Origin: an uncultured Erythrobacter sp.
GTDB lineage: Bacteria > Pseudomonadota > Alphaproteobacteria > Sphingomonadales > Sphingomonadaceae
Assembly (NCBI GenBank): GCA_947488755.1
Contig: CANLAD010000001.1
Coordinates: forward strand, 820,247-884,246
DNA: 64,000 nucleotides
Direction of reading: 5' to 3'
The translations under genes were made by a program, and so were the position numbers. The notes below the pieces were generated by a model that did not search any database, was not told the DNA's origin, and saw only the letters and a program-made list of their open reading frames with translations. Below, one piece after another: positions 48,403 to 58,129 of this stretch (position 1 is its first letter; every line of letters begins with the position of its first letter).

Positions 48403-49340
48403 GCGGCCTCTTCCTGCGATACGAGATCGACGAAGATATCTTCAAGCGAGCTGTCGGCGACGTCGATACCGGTATAGTCGATGCCATGCGCGATCAGCGC
48501 CTTGGTCAATGCCGCGACTTCGGCGCTCCCACTGCCCGACCCATCGCCGCCGCGATAGCATAGCTCGCGCCCGTCCTCGGACAGGGTCACGGGGTATTCC
48601 GCGATCGCGGCAGGCAATTCGCTGAGCGGTTCCGCCAGCGCGATGGTGGCCTCGGTCGTGCCCAGGCGCTGCATCATCGCGTCCTTGTTATCTACCATGA
48701 GAATCTTGCCGCCCCGGATGATTCCGACCCGATCGGCCATCAGCTCGGCCTCTTCGATGTAGTGGGTGGTGAGGATGATCGTCACGCCGCGCTCTCGCAG
48801 AGCGGCAACCTGTTCCCACATCCCCTTGCGCAGCTCGACATCGACGCCCGCGGTGGGTTCATCGAGGAACAGCAGGTCGGGCTCGTGCGCCAGAGCCTTT
48901 GCGATCAGCACCCGCCGCTTCATCCCGCCGGAAAGCTCGCGGATTTCGCTTGAGCGCTTGTCCCATAGCGAGAGGCTGCGCAGCACCTCTTCGATCCGCA
49001 CCTTGTCCGGCCCGCGACCGAACAATCCGCGCGAATAGGCAACCGAGCGCTCGACCGTTTCGAACATGTCGGTGCTCAGCTCTTGCGGGACCAGCCCGAT
49101 CCGCTCACGCGCGCTGCGCCAATTGGTCGATAGATCCTGCCCGAACGCAGTGATCGTGCCCGATGTCGGTCGCACCAGCCCGCAGACTGCGCCGATCAGC
49201 GTGGTCTTGCCCGCCCCGTTCGGCCCCAGCAGCGCGAAAATCTCGCCCTTGCTTATGTCAAGGTCAACGTCGTCGAGCGCCTTGGTGCCCCCGGCGTAAA
49301 CCTTCGTCAGATTGCGGATGCTGAGGATGGGATCGCTCAC
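48399..49340 (-). CDS. ABC transporter ATP-binding protein
   Basis: A 313-residue ATPase: Walker A LLGPNGAGKTTLIGAVCGL near 35, signature LSGGMKRRVLIAKALAHEPD near 140, Walker B LLFLDEPTAGVD, and H-loop ILTTHYIEEAELMADRVG. A C-terminal extension of about 90 residues follows, as in YadG/CcmA-like exporters. It is paired with the ABC-2 permease downstream. The 50 bases before it separate it from queA on the same strand. Confidence 0.94.
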   Translation of the reverse strand: MSDPILSIRNLTKVYAGGTKALDDVDLDISKGEIFALLGPNGAGKTTLIGAVCGLVRPTSGTITAFGQDLSTNWRSARERIGLVPQELSTDMFETVERSVAYSRGLFGRGPDKVRIEEVLRSLSLWDKRSSEIRELSGGMKRRVLIAKALAHEPDLLFLDEPTAGVDVELRKGMWEQVAALRERGVTIILTTHYIEEAELMADRVGIIRGGKILMVDNKDAMMQRLGTTEATIALAEPLSELPAAIAEYPVTLSEDGRELCYRGGDGSGSGSAEVAALTKALIAHGIDYTGIDVADSSLEDIFVDLVSQEEAA

Positions 49341-49390
49341 GAACAGCCATGTGGCACAGCACTGCGCGATTGCAAGCGTATCGGCGCTTC

Positions 49391-50440
49391 TCAGGGCAGA
49401 AGCAGCGAAGAATCGCCGTAGGAATAGAAGCGGTATTCGTTCGCGATCGCATGACTGTAGGCCGCCATCATCCGCTCGCGACCCATCAGCGCGCTGACCA
49501 GCATCATCAGCGTCGATTTGGGCAGATGGAAATTGGTCATCAGCCCATCGACGGCGCGGAAACGATAACCCGGCGTAATGAATATATCAGTGTCGGCGGC
49601 GAATTCGCGGATCGTGCCATCCTCGCTGGCAGCACTTTCCAGCAGCCGCAGCGCCGTGGTGCCGACCGCGATCACCCGTCCCCCGGCAGCGCGCGCCGCG
49701 TTGAGGCGCTCCGCCGTGCCTGCATCGATGCGCCCGAACTCGGAATGCATCGCGTGATCCTTGGTGTCCTCGGCTTTGACCGGCAGGAAGGTGCCAGCGC
49801 CCACATGCAGGGTGAGAACTTCGCGCCCGATCCCTCGCGCATCGAGCGCTGCGACGAGGCGATCGGTGAAATGCAGCGAGGCGGTCGGCGCGGCGACCGC
49901 TCCGTCCTTTTTCGCGAACATGGTCTGGTAGTCGGACTGGTCCTGCTCATCCACACCACGCTTCAGCGCGATATAAGGCGGGAGCGGCATGGTCCCGGCG
50001 CGGTCGAGCAGCACCTCAACCGGCTCGCTGCCTTCGAACGCGAGAGTGATCGAGCCATCGGGACGCCGCGCCTCAGCGACTGCGGTGACCCCGCCGCCGA
50101 AGACGATCCGGTCCCCTTCCCTCACTCGCTTGGCATTGCGCACAAAGGCCTGCCAGCGGCGCAAGTCGACCCGCTTGTGTAATGTCGCACCAATCCGTGC
50201 GCCCGTCTGATCGGGACCGCCTTCGCGTCGCCCTTCGAGTTGGGCGGGGATCACGCGGGTGTCGTTGAAGACCAGAACATCGCCGGGCTCAAGCAGGTCT
50301 GGCAGGTCGAGCACGCGTTTGTCTTCGAACGGCGCCTCATCGCCGCGCACGACCAGCATCCACGCCGCGTCGCGCGGGCGGATGGGGCGCAAGGCTATCC
50401 GGTCCTCTGGGAGATCGAAATCGAAGAGATCAACGCGCAT
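49391..50440 (-). CDS. queA: S-adenosylmethionine:tRNA ribosyltransferase-isomerase
   Basis: QueA transfers and rearranges the ribosyl moiety of SAM onto preQ1 in tRNA, forming epoxyqueuosine. The 349 residues start [19 protein letters not shown] and include [30 protein letters not shown] sequence ([20 protein letters not shown]), [20 protein letters not shown] and the ending [15 protein letters not shown]. Together with tgt it indicates de novo queuosine modification. Confidence 0.97.
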   Translation of the reverse strand: MRVDLFDFDLPEDRIALRPIRPRDAAWMLVVRGDEAPFEDKRVLDLPDLLEPGDVLVFNDTRVIPAQLEGRREGGPDQTGARIGATLHKRVDLRRWQAFVRNAKRVREGDRIVFGGGVTAVAEARRPDGSITLAFEGSEPVEVLLDRAGTMPLPPYIALKRGVDEQDQSDYQTMFAKKDGAVAAPTASLHFTDRLVAALDARGIGREVLTLHVGAGTFLPVKAEDTKDHAMHSEFGRIDAGTAERLNAARAAGGRVIAVGTTALRLLESAASEDGTIREFAADTDIFITPGYRFRAVDGLMTNFHLPKSTLMMLVSALMGRERMMAAYSHAIANEYRFYSYGDSSLLLP

Positions 50441-50536
50441 ACCGCGCTATTAACGAGTTCGCGCGCAGGCGGGAAGCTCCAGCAGATGTGGATGATGACC
50501 GTAGTAAACCACGCAACCACCGGGCTCGCGAGTATC

Positions 50537-51277
50537 CTATTGCTGCTCCAGCGGCGCGTTGAGCAGATCGGCCGTAATATCTTCCTGCACCGGCTCCGGC
50601 GCGGGCGGTGGCGGAGGCGGTCGGTTGTCGCTGGCAAGCGAGGCCTGCAGAATCCGCGTAGGCTCCTGCGGCGGTTCGCCCCGGTTGATCTCGTCCACCG
50701 CAGCCATGTTCTCGATCACCCGGCCAAAGTTGGTGTAGCGCTTGTCGAGGCTAAAACGCGGGTAGAACACGATGAAGAACTGGCTGTTGGCGCTGTCTTC
50801 CTCGGTCGCGCGGGCCATCGACACCGTGCCGCGCACATGCGGCATCGGGTTGAATTCTTCTTCGAGGTCGGGAAGTTGCGAGCCGCCCTGCCCCGTACCC
50901 GTTGGATCGCCGCCCTGCGCCATGAAGCCGTCGATCACGCGGTGGAAGATCACACCGTCATAAAAGCCCTCGCGCGTCAGGGTCTTGATCCGCGCGACAT
51001 GATCAGGCGCCCATTCGTCCATCAGGCGGATCATCACTCGCTCACCGGTGGACAAGTCGAGCACCCAGATATCATCGAGGTCTTCGGTTTCATCGTAATT
51101 GATCGGCGGGAAGGAGCGTCGATCGACTTCCTCCGCCATCGCTTCGGCATCGCCGCTGGTGTCCACGTCGCCTTCGTCAGTCTGCGCCAAGGCCGTTGCA
51201 GGAAAGGCGACAGGTAAGGCGAACAGCGCCATCGCGGCGAACGCGCCGAATGTGGTCTTGAGCATATCGATCTTCAT
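50537..51277 (-). CDS. Periplasmic cyclophilin-type peptidyl-prolyl isomerase
   Basis: A 246-residue cyclophilin with a Sec signal (TTFGAFAAMALFALPVAFPA, cleavage after ALA) and an acidic spacer. The isomerase domain (about 65-215) holds the active-site phrases GVIFHRVIDGFMAQGGDPTG and ANSQFFIVFYPRFSLDKRYT. The C-terminus is Pro-rich (RPPPPPPAPEPV). It assists folding of exported proteins. GGGA lies 8 bases before ATG 51277. Confidence 0.94.
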   Translation of the reverse strand: MKIDMLKTTFGAFAAMALFALPVAFPATALAQTDEGDVDTSGDAEAMAEEVDRRSFPPINYDETEDLDDIWVLDLSTGERVMIRLMDEWAPDHVARIKTLTREGFYDGVIFHRVIDGFMAQGGDPTGTGQGGSQLPDLEEEFNPMPHVRGTVSMARATEEDSANSQFFIVFYPRFSLDKRYTNFGRVIENMAAVDEINRGEPPQEPTRILQASLASDNRPPPPPPAPEPVQEDITADLLNAPLEQQ

Positions 51278-51374
51278 GGATTGTCCCGTGTCAGGGGGCG
51301 GCGTTTAGCCGGGAGTGCCTGACACTTCAATGAATGGTTGGGGGCCGTCCCACATCGCGCGTTCATGGTAACGA

Positions 51375-51887
51375 TCAATAGTCGCCCTTGCGTCCTACCT
51401 TTTCGACCCGCGCATTGACCTCGCCGCGCACCGGATCGCTGACGAACGGTGTGATATCGCCGCCGTAAAGGGCGATTTCCTTCACCAGCTTGGAAGCGAT
51501 TGGTTGCAGCGACACATCGGCCATCAGGAATACGGTCTCGATATCGTCATCGAGCTGCTGGTTCATGCCCGCCATCTGGTATTCGTACTCGAAGTCCGCC
51601 ACCGCGCGCAGGCCCCGGATGATGACATTCGCGCGCTGCTTTTGGGCGAACTTCACCAGCAACGCGTTGAAACCGACGACTTCGACATTGGCAAGACCCA
51701 TCGCAGCGACCTCGCGTTCGACCATGGCGAAGCGTTCCTGGTTGGAGAACATCGGACTCTTCGATGGATTGGTGGTCACGCCGATGATCAGCCGGTCCAC
51801 CAGCTTCGATCCACGCCGGATTATGTCGGCGTGCCCGAGCGTGATCGGGTCGAAAGTGCCGGGGTAGATGCCGATGCGATTGCTCAT
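51375..51887 (-). CDS. coaD: Pantetheine-phosphate adenylyltransferase
   Basis: CoaD transfers AMP to 4'-phosphopantetheine in coenzyme A synthesis. The 170 residues carry the nucleotidyltransferase motif GTFDPITLGHADII, the segment NVIIRGLRAVADFEYEYQMA, and the C-terminal SKLVKEIALYGGDITPFV. Met at 51887 is used, since the enzyme normally starts a few residues before GTFDP and 10 bases then separate it from the lipoprotein stop. Confidence 0.96.
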   Translation of the reverse strand: MSNRIGIYPGTFDPITLGHADIIRRGSKLVDRLIIGVTTNPSKSPMFSNQERFAMVEREVAAMGLANVEVVGFNALLVKFAQKQRANVIIRGLRAVADFEYEYQMAGMNQQLDDDIETVFLMADVSLQPIASKLVKEIALYGGDITPFVSDPVRGEVNARVEKVGRKGDY

Positions 51888-51897
51888 GCCGAAACGC

Positions 51898-52302
51898 TCA
51901 TTCCTGTATCCTCTCCCAGATGACTTCACCCCCGTCGCTCGCGGGGTTTTCCGCCATCGTCAGTCTTTCACTGTAGCCATCGCCGAGCCGCGCGACCATC
52001 GCGTCTTCCTCGACAGCGAATCCACGTTCGCGAGCGGTGGCTTCAAGGCGGGCGAGACATTCGGCGGAGACGGCGTAGGCGGTGTAGTGCATTTCGCTGC
52101 CCCGGCGCTGTTCACGCATCGCGCCGAGAACTCTTGCATCATCGCATTGGGAGGCGTCGAAGGCCTGTGCCAGGCATCGCACATTGCCCTCGATGCCGCG
52201 CTCGCAGGTCATTGGATCGAAGTCTGACTGGCCGTCGCTGCTCTCGGCACCGCATCCGGCGAGGCTCAACACGGCGGCGCAGGCCGCGATTGCCGCTCTC
52301 AC
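51898..52302 (-). CDS. Putative small lipoprotein
   Basis: A 134-residue predicted lipoprotein with MRAAIAACAAVLSLAGC (lipobox Cys17). The mature part has four Cys (in MTCERG, VRCLAQ, QCDDA, ECLARL), which suggests two disulfides in the periplasm. It overlaps ispA by 4 bases and precedes coaD by 10, so it sits inside an isoprenoid/cofactor operon. I do not recognise the family. Confidence 0.72.
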   Translation of the reverse strand: MRAAIAACAAVLSLAGCGAESSDGQSDFDPMTCERGIEGNVRCLAQAFDASQCDDARVLGAMREQRRGSEMHYTAYAVSAECLARLEATARERGFAVEEDAMVARLGDGYSERLTMAENPASDGGEVIWERIQE

Positions 52303-53210
52303 CGGTCACGCTCGACAATGAAACGGGCGAGCGCGCGGAGCATGTCGGCCTCGCTGCCATGACTGCCCAGATGCGCGATTGCCTGGTCGACGAGCGCGCG
52401 GGCCTGTTCGCGTGCCTTGTCCGCGCCCATCAGCGTGACGAACGTCTGCTTGCCTTGCGCCTCATCCTTGCGCAGCGCCTTGCCAGCCTTGTCCTGATCG
52501 CCTTCGACATCGAGCAGATCGTCGGCAATCTGGAAGGCGAGACCGATATCGCGGGCATAGGCGCGCAGATGCGTGCGGCCCTCAGGCGGCACCTTGCCCA
52601 GAATCGCGCCCATTTCGACACTCGCGGCAAGCAATGCGCCAGTCTTGAGCTGTTGCAGGCGGGTGACGGCATGAAGATCGTAATCGACGCCTTCTTCATC
52701 TGCGACGATATCCATCATCTGACCGCCCGCCATGCCGTTCATGCCGCTCGCCGTGCCAAGCGTTGCGATCAGTTCGCTGCGCACGAAAGGATCGGTGCTG
52801 GTTGCAGTGTCCGCCAGCATGTCGAACGCCAGCGCATGCAGCGCATCGCCTGCAAGAACCGCCGTCGCTTCGTCGAACTGATGGTGAAGCGTCGGCTTGC
52901 CGTGGCGCAAATCGTCGTCGTCCATGCAAGGCAGATCGTCGTGGATCAGCGAATAGACATGGATCGCCTCAATCGCCGTCCCGGTCTGGATCGCCGCATC
53001 GCGATCGACGCCGAACATTTCGGAGGTGCTGGCAACGAGCAGCGGGCGCACCCGCTTGCCACCACCGATCGCGGCATAGCGCATCGCCTCGACCAGACGC
53101 GCGCGGGTGTCGGCCGGCACAGGCAGGAACGCATCGAAGCACGCATCGACCTCTTCCTGCACGCGCTTCAGCCCATCGCCGAGCAGGTCGCTCTCTACCC
53201 CCACAAGCAT
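52299..53210 (-). CDS. ispA: Short-chain polyprenyl diphosphate synthase (farnesyl diphosphate synthase)
   Basis: It condenses IPP with DMAPP/GPP to make farnesyl diphosphate for quinones, undecaprenyl phosphate and carotenoids. The 303 residues hold the first Asp-rich motif DDLPCMDDDD at 91-100 (with the two-residue insertion of bacterial FPP synthases), GGGKRVRP near 49, and the second motif DDLLD at 230-234. The xseB-ispA order, 4 bases apart, is the common bacterial pairing. Geranylgeranyl chain length cannot be fully excluded. Confidence 0.94.
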   Translation of the reverse strand: MLVGVESDLLGDGLKRVQEEVDACFDAFLPVPADTRARLVEAMRYAAIGGGKRVRPLLVASTSEMFGVDRDAAIQTGTAIEAIHVYSLIHDDLPCMDDDDLRHGKPTLHHQFDEATAVLAGDALHALAFDMLADTATSTDPFVRSELIATLGTASGMNGMAGGQMMDIVADEEGVDYDLHAVTRLQQLKTGALLAASVEMGAILGKVPPEGRTHLRAYARDIGLAFQIADDLLDVEGDQDKAGKALRKDEAQGKQTFVTLMGADKAREQARALVDQAIAHLGSHGSEADMLRALARFIVERDR

Positions 53211-53214
53211 CGCC

Positions 53215-53484
53215 TCAGGCGCCCTTGTCGAACGGTTCGGTACCTTTAGGCACCCCGTCAGTCCCGGTTACGATGCTCTCGATCCGCGCCTGAGCCTGAT
53301 CAAGGCGCTGCTGGCACGCTGCGCGCAGCTTCTCACCGCGTTCGTAGAGTGTGATCGACTGGTCCAGCGGCACATCCCCGCGCTCGAGCCGTTCGACCAC
53401 GTCCTCAAGCGCCGCGAGCGCCTGCTCGAAGCTCATTTTGTCGACCGGGATCTGCCCCTGTTCGGAACTCATTGCCTCATTCAT
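53215..53484 (-). CDS. xseB: Exodeoxyribonuclease VII small subunit
   Basis: The small subunit of exonuclease VII, which degrades single-stranded DNA with XseA. The 89 residues include MSFEQALAALEDVVERLERG and PLDQSITLYERGEKLRAACQ, the family core. Start choice is uncertain among closely spaced Met codons (53496, 53484, 53472); none has a clear ribosome site. It is coupled to ispA. Confidence 0.93.
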   Translation of the reverse strand: MNEAMSSEQGQIPVDKMSFEQALAALEDVVERLERGDVPLDQSITLYERGEKLRAACQQRLDQAQARIESIVTGTDGVPKGTEPFDKGA

Positions 53485-53542
53485 GGCTTGGAGCATTGAC
53501 CGGGGCGCGGTGCCCGGTCAAGGCCATCCGGGGAGCGATGCG

Positions 53543-53588
53543 AAGGATAATATCCTTGGCGTTGCGAACAGGGACATCGCGAACAGGG
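53543..53588. repeat. Small palindrome and direct repeat in the xseB / membrane-protein gap
   Basis: AAGGATA-A-TATCCTT (53543-53557) is a perfect palindrome around one base. It is followed by two copies of GCGAACAGGG at 53564-53573 and 53579-53588, 15 bases apart. This 118-base divergent gap must contain promoters for both xseB and the membrane protein; the elements may be regulator sites, but no factor can be named. Confidence 0.4.
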
Positions 53589-53602
53589 GACGCACGGGGC
53601 AT

Positions 53603-54277
53603 ATGTTTATCGGTCATTTCGCGCCCGCTTTCGTCGCCGCGGCTGCCTATTCGCGCGGACCGCGCCTCGCCACCTATTTCATCGCCGCGCAACTGGTGGA
53701 TTGGGCATTCTTCACCCTCGCGCTGTTCGGGATCGAGGAGATGCGCATCACGCCCGGCGCGACTGCGATGAACCCGCTCGACCTCTATTTCATGCCTTAC
53801 ACCCACAGCCTCGCGGGCAGTGCAATCTGGGCCGTCGCCTTTGGTATCATCGTCGCAATATGGAAGCGCGACCAGCTGGGCGGCCTGGTTGCTGCCCTTG
53901 TGGTCCTCTCGCATTGGGCGCTCGATTGGGTGGTGCATCGCCCGGACCTGACTATGGCGGGCGGCGAAGAGACCTATGGCCTTGGGCTGTGGAACTATCC
54001 CGCGATCGCCATGCCGCTGGAGATTGGCATCACCCTTGCCGCGTTTGCCTATTATATGAAGCGCTCACGCGGACCGATCGGGCAACCGCTCATCATGATC
54101 TTCATTCTACTGCTGCTGCAGGCGGTGAACTGGTTTGGGCCGGAGCCTGTCGAAGCGGGCGCGCTGCTTTACCTTCAGGCGCTGCTCGCCTTCGCGCTTG
54201 CGACCGTCTTGGCCGGCTGGACTGCGCGTAATCGCAATTTCCCCAAGCGCGGTGGCTTGGCGGCGCCGAGCGCGTGA
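53603..54277 (+). CDS. Integral membrane protein, possible DUF457-type membrane hydrolase
   Basis: A 224-residue protein with about six or seven membrane helices. Conserved-looking polar residues sit at helix ends: GHFAPAF at the start, QLVDW, YTHSLAG and LSHWALDWVVHRPD. This His/Asp pattern resembles the YbcI/YdjM (DUF457) predicted membrane metal hydrolases, but the match is by eye. The start ATG 53603 precedes the GH motif directly, as in that family. purL follows 15 bases later. Confidence 0.65.
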   Translation: MFIGHFAPAFVAAAAYSRGPRLATYFIAAQLVDWAFFTLALFGIEEMRITPGATAMNPLDLYFMPYTHSLAGSAIWAVAFGIIVAIWKRDQLGGLVAALVVLSHWALDWVVHRPDLTMAGGEETYGLGLWNYPAIAMPLEIGITLAAFAYYMKRSRGPIGQPLIMIFILLLLQAVNWFGPEPVEAGALLYLQALLAFALATVLAGWTARNRNFPKRGGLAAPSA

Positions 54278-54292
54278 CCTAAAGGGGCGCGC

Positions 54293-56560
54293 ATGAACGA
54301 CAGCGCTTCCCAAATCACCCCAGAGATCGTCGAGCAGCACGGCCTTTCGCCGGACGAATACGAGCGCGTGCTCGCCGCCCTTGGTCGCGAGCCCAACCTT
54401 GTCGAGCTCGGCATCTTTTCGGTCATGTGGTCCGAGCATTGCAGCTACAAAAGCTCGCGCCTGCACCTGAAGAAGCTTCCGACTGAGGCACCGTGGGTCA
54501 TCTGCGGACCGGGCGAAAACGCTGGCGTGATCGACATCGGCGAAGGGGCGGAGGGGCAAAAGCTCGCTGCGATCTTCAAGATGGAGAGCCATAACCATCC
54601 GTCCTATATCGAACCTTATCAGGGCGCTGCGACGGGCGTTGGCGGCATTTTGCGCGACGTCTTCACCATGGGCGCGCGTCCGGTCGCGAATCTCAACGCG
54701 CTGCGATTCGGTCGTCCCGAGCACCCGAAGATGAAGCACCTCGTCCAGGGCGTTGTCGCTGGGATTGGCGGATACGGCAATTGCGTCGGCGTGCCGACCG
54801 TGGGCGGCGAGACCCATTTTCACTCGGCCTATGACGGCAATATCCTGGTCAACGCGATGACAGTGGGCGTGGCCGACGCGGACAAGATCTTCTACTCCGC
54901 AGCGACCGGGGTCGGCAATCCGATCGTCTATGTCGGTTCAAAGACAGGCCGCGACGGAATTCACGGCGCCACCATGGCCAGCGCGGATTTCGAGGAGGAT
55001 GCCGAGGCCAAGCGGCCCACCGTGCAGGTCGGCGATCCTTTCACCGAAAAGCTGCTGATCGAGGCATGCCTGGAGCTGATGGCTACCGATGCGATCGTCG
55101 CGATCCAGGACATGGGCGCGGCAGGCCTCACCTCCTCTAGCGTCGAAATGGCAACGAATGGCGGAGCGGGAATCCGGCTCGACATGAATGCCGTCCCGTG
55201 CCGCGAAGAGGGCATGACGCCCTACGAAATGATGCTGAGCGAAAGCCAGGAGCGAATGCTGATGGTGCTCAAGCCGGGCGCCGAGGCACAGGCGCGCGCG
55301 ATTTTCGAGAAGTGGGAGCTCGACTTCGCGGTCATCGGAGAAGTCACCGATACGCAGCACATGGTGCTCGAATTCGATGGCGAGGTGGTTTGCGATATTC
55401 CGCTCGGTCCTCTCGCCGCGGATGCACCGGAATATGACCGGCCCTATCTCAGCCGCGAGGAATACCGCGAATGGGCGGAGATCAAACCGCTCGATCATAA
55501 GCCGGAATGCGACGATCCCGGCGCGGACCTATTGAAATTGCTCGCCTCCCCCAACCTTTCCTCGCGCCGCTGGATTGCCGAGCAATACGACAGCCAGGTT
55601 ATGGCCGACACCCTCCAGACCGGCGGCGATGCGGCGGTGGTGCGCATCCACGGAACAGGTCGTGCGCTCGCCATGACGACCGACTGCACGCCGCGTTACG
55701 TCCACGCCAATCCCTATGAGGGTGGCAAGCAGGCGATCGCGGAGGCCTATCGCAATCTTTGCGCGGTCGGCGCACGTCCGCTCGCTGTCACCAATTGCCT
55801 CAATTTCGCGAACCCGCAGCGGCCCGAAATCATGAGCCAGTTTGTCCATGCGCTCGAGGGAATGGGCGATGCCTGCCGCGCGCTCGATTTCCCGATCGTG
55901 AGTGGCAATGTCTCGCTCTACAACGAATCGAAAGCGACCGGAGGCGGCAGCGCAATTTTGCCCACCCCGGCTATCGGCGGTGTCGGCGTGATCGACGACA
56001 CCTCGAAAATGATGACCCCCGCGTTCAAGTCCGCAGGCGATGCGATCTACCTGGTCGCGCCTGAATTTTGGGCGCGGCCCGATCCGACCCGGTCGCATCT
56101 CGGCAAGTCGCTATGGCTCGACGTAGTCAAAGGGATCGATGCGGGCCGCGCGCCGCCGGTCGACCTTGCCGCCGAGCGCGGGGCGGGCCAGATCGTCCGG
56201 CGGTTGATCGACGAGGAATTGCTGAACGCGGTCCACGATGTCTCGGATGGCGGTCTCGCCGTGACGCTGGCGGAGATGGCGCTGGCTGGCGGTATCGGGG
56301 CAGAGATAACGACGCACGACGCCTACACGACGGCGCAATGGTGGTTCGGCGAGGATCAGGCGCGCTATGTCCTGACCGTGTCTCCGGAAAAGGCGGAAGC
56401 CTTCAACCGCATCGTCGCGGAAGGACCGGAGACGCGCGAGGCGGAAATGGTCGGCTTCCACCGCATCGGCACGGTCGGCGGCGACAGCCTGCTAGGGGTG
56501 ACACTCGATCAGATGCGCGAGGCACATGAGAGTTTCTTCAAAAACTGGATGGAGAGTTAA
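54293..56560 (+). CDS. purL: Phosphoribosylformylglycinamidine synthase subunit PurL
   Basis: PurL (small PurL, type II) makes FGAM from FGAR with ammonia supplied by PurQ and PurS, the fourth step of purine synthesis. The 755 residues show the two AIRS-like halves: [57 protein letters not shown], then [10 protein letters not shown] and [20 protein letters not shown]. Its TAA overlaps the stop of the convergent coq4 gene in a shared TTAA. Confidence 0.98.
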   Translation: MNDSASQITPEIVEQHGLSPDEYERVLAALGREPNLVELGIFSVMWSEHCSYKSSRLHLKKLPTEAPWVICGPGENAGVIDIGEGAEGQKLAAIFKMESHNHPSYIEPYQGAATGVGGILRDVFTMGARPVANLNALRFGRPEHPKMKHLVQGVVAGIGGYGNCVGVPTVGGETHFHSAYDGNILVNAMTVGVADADKIFYSAATGVGNPIVYVGSKTGRDGIHGATMASADFEEDAEAKRPTVQVGDPFTEKLLIEACLELMATDAIVAIQDMGAAGLTSSSVEMATNGGAGIRLDMNAVPCREEGMTPYEMMLSESQERMLMVLKPGAEAQARAIFEKWELDFAVIGEVTDTQHMVLEFDGEVVCDIPLGPLAADAPEYDRPYLSREEYREWAEIKPLDHKPECDDPGADLLKLLASPNLSSRRWIAEQYDSQVMADTLQTGGDAAVVRIHGTGRALAMTTDCTPRYVHANPYEGGKQAIAEAYRNLCAVGARPLAVTNCLNFANPQRPEIMSQFVHALEGMGDACRALDFPIVSGNVSLYNESKATGGGSAILPTPAIGGVGVIDDTSKMMTPAFKSAGDAIYLVAPEFWARPDPTRSHLGKSLWLDVVKGIDAGRAPPVDLAAERGAGQIVRRLIDEELLNAVHDVSDGGLAVTLAEMALAGGIGAEITTHDAYTTAQWWFGEDQARYVLTVSPEKAEAFNRIVAEGPETREAEMVGFHRIGTVGGDSLLGVTLDQMREAHESFFKNWMES

Positions 56561-57351
56561 GCCGCAGCCTGCCCGCCGCTCAGCGTCAGATCCTCGCGCC
56601 GCTGGCCCTCGCTTTCGAGGATGCGCAGGCATTCGCGATAAACGACCGGTTTTCCGATGCCTAGCCTCGCCCGCGCCTCGGTCAGATCCTCGCGCATCAG
56701 CGCTTCGATATCCTGATGCGCGATCTTGGCCGCTACCTTGCCCAGACGCTGACCTTCGCGGACGGACGCAAACAGCGGCGCTTTCGTGCGCGACACTTTC
56801 TTGATCTGCCGAGCGCCCGCATACGCGATAAACAGGATGCCGCGATTGAAGTTCTGCGCATAGGAAAAGCCCAGCAGGCTCGCCTCGCCCAGCGCATCGC
56901 GGCCATAGCCGGTGAGCACGTGAAAGAGATCATGGGTATCGCGCAGCCGGTCGAAATACCATTGCGTTAGATCCTGCGGCAGGCTTTCGGGCGGCGCCCA
57001 TTTGTGGCTTTCGGCGACCAGACCGGCAGCCGTCAGCCCCTCGCGCTTCATGAACGCGACATAGGTCCGCCCCACAGTGCCTTCTGGCAGTTCGGCCCAG
57101 CGAGCGTGGTCGTCCAGCATGGTCGGGATATCGACCTCGTCCTGAAGAAAACGCTGGCCTTCGGGTGAGCGGATGAAGTCCCATGCCTGGCGATGGCTCG
57201 CGCGCCCCTTGGTCGCTTCGATGATCTGAAAGACCTGCTCAGTGTCTTCCTTGTCCTCGACCAGTTTGCCGAAGTGACGCAGCACCTTGAGCGGACGGAA
57301 CCCGGAAACGCGGCGGTCGGGCGTTTTAAGCGGCAGGTCGATCAAAGCCAT
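56557..57351 (-). CDS. COQ4 family protein, copy 1
   Basis: A 264-residue member of the COQ4 (ubiquinone biosynthesis) family. The zinc-site motif His-Asp-x2-His-x11-Glu is intact: His140, Asp141, His144, Glu156 in [17 protein letters not shown]. In eukaryotes COQ4 is required for ubiquinone synthesis and is linked to the decarboxylation/hydroxylation at ring C1. ATG 57351 has GGAGG 7 bases upstream. A second copy lies 0.8 kb away, so at least one may have a specialised role. It is divergent to the nitroreductase gene and convergent with purL. Confidence 0.88.
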   Translation of the reverse strand: MALIDLPLKTPDRRVSGFRPLKVLRHFGKLVEDKEDTEQVFQIIEATKGRASHRQAWDFIRSPEGQRFLQDEVDIPTMLDDHARWAELPEGTVGRTYVAFMKREGLTAAGLVAESHKWAPPESLPQDLTQWYFDRLRDTHDLFHVLTGYGRDALGEASLLGFSYAQNFNRGILFIAYAGARQIKKVSRTKAPLFASVREGQRLGKVAAKIAHQDIEALMREDLTEARARLGIGKPVVYRECLRILESEGQRREDLTLSGGQAAA

Positions 57352-57375
57352 GCAAACCTCCATCAGAAGATCCTT

Positions 57376-57393
57376 ACTTACATCAATGTCAGT
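57376..57393. promoter_or_regulatory. Imperfect palindrome upstream of coq4 copy 1
   Basis: ACTTACAT-CA-ATGTCAGT is an 18-bp inverted repeat with one mismatched pair, 24 bases before the coq4 start in the short divergent gap to the nitroreductase gene. It resembles a TetR-type operator and shares 13 of 18 positions with the palindrome before coq4 copy 2. Confidence 0.5.
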
Positions 57394-57442
57394 TAAGTGT
57401 CCATACTGGAAAGTTGCCCACAATCAGGCGATAGCAGGCCGC

Positions 57443-58129
57443 ATGCGCGACCACGAAACCGTCCCCTACTCACTTGCAGCCATGTCCGATGAAGAGAGCG
57501 TTGCTCGCGCCCAGGCCCTGCGCGACCGGCTCAAGCAGCGGCGCAGCTGCCGCTACTTCTCTGATGCGCCGGCCCCTCGTGAGGCGATCGAAGCCGCCAT
57601 TGAGGCTGCTGGCACCGCGCCCAACGGCGCTAACCACCAGCCCTGGCACTTCGCTGTGGTCGAGTCGCTCGAACGAAAGCGCGCCATCCGCGAAGCAGCC
57701 GAAGCCGAAGAGCGGCGGTTCTACGGTGCGGATGGCGATGATCCAAAGGCGAGCGAGGAATGGCTCGGTACGCTGCGCGATCTGGGCACCGATGCCGACA
57801 AACCGTTCCTGGAGACAGCGCCTTACCTCATCGTCGTGTTCGCCCAGCGAAAGGGCGGGATCGAGGAGGATGGGCAGACGCAAAACTACTATGTCAACGA
57901 AAGCGTCGGGATCGCCTGCGGAATGCTGATTGCGACTTTGCACGAGGCGGGTCTCGCCACGCTGACGCATACGCCCTCCCCCATGGGCTTTCTGCGTGAA
58001 GCTTGCGAAAGGCCCGAATGGGAAAAGCCGGTGATGATCGTCGTCGTCGGACGCCCAGCTATCGACGCCACCGTCCCGGCCAAGGCAACCCGCAAGAAGC
58101 CGCTGAGCCAGATCGCAAGCTGGCTTTAA
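57443..58129 (+). CDS. Nitroreductase family protein
   Basis: A 228-residue flavoprotein of the nitroreductase/iodotyrosine-deiodinase fold: the FMN-phosphate site RRSCRYFSD near 32, GTAPNGANHQPWHFAVVES near 60, and the C-terminal GLATLTHTPSPMGFL. The substrate is unknown; this subgroup includes oxidoreductases acting on aromatic or quinone-like compounds, which would fit its place between two coq4 genes. ATG 57443 is used; Met 13 codons later is an alternative. Its stop overlaps that of coq4 copy 2 in TTAA. Confidence 0.88.
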   Translation: MRDHETVPYSLAAMSDEESVARAQALRDRLKQRRSCRYFSDAPAPREAIEAAIEAAGTAPNGANHQPWHFAVVESLERKRAIREAAEAEERRFYGADGDDPKASEEWLGTLRDLGTDADKPFLETAPYLIVVFAQRKGGIEEDGQTQNYYVNESVGIACGMLIATLHEAGLATLTHTPSPMGFLREACERPEWEKPVMIVVVGRPAIDATVPAKATRKKPLSQIASWL

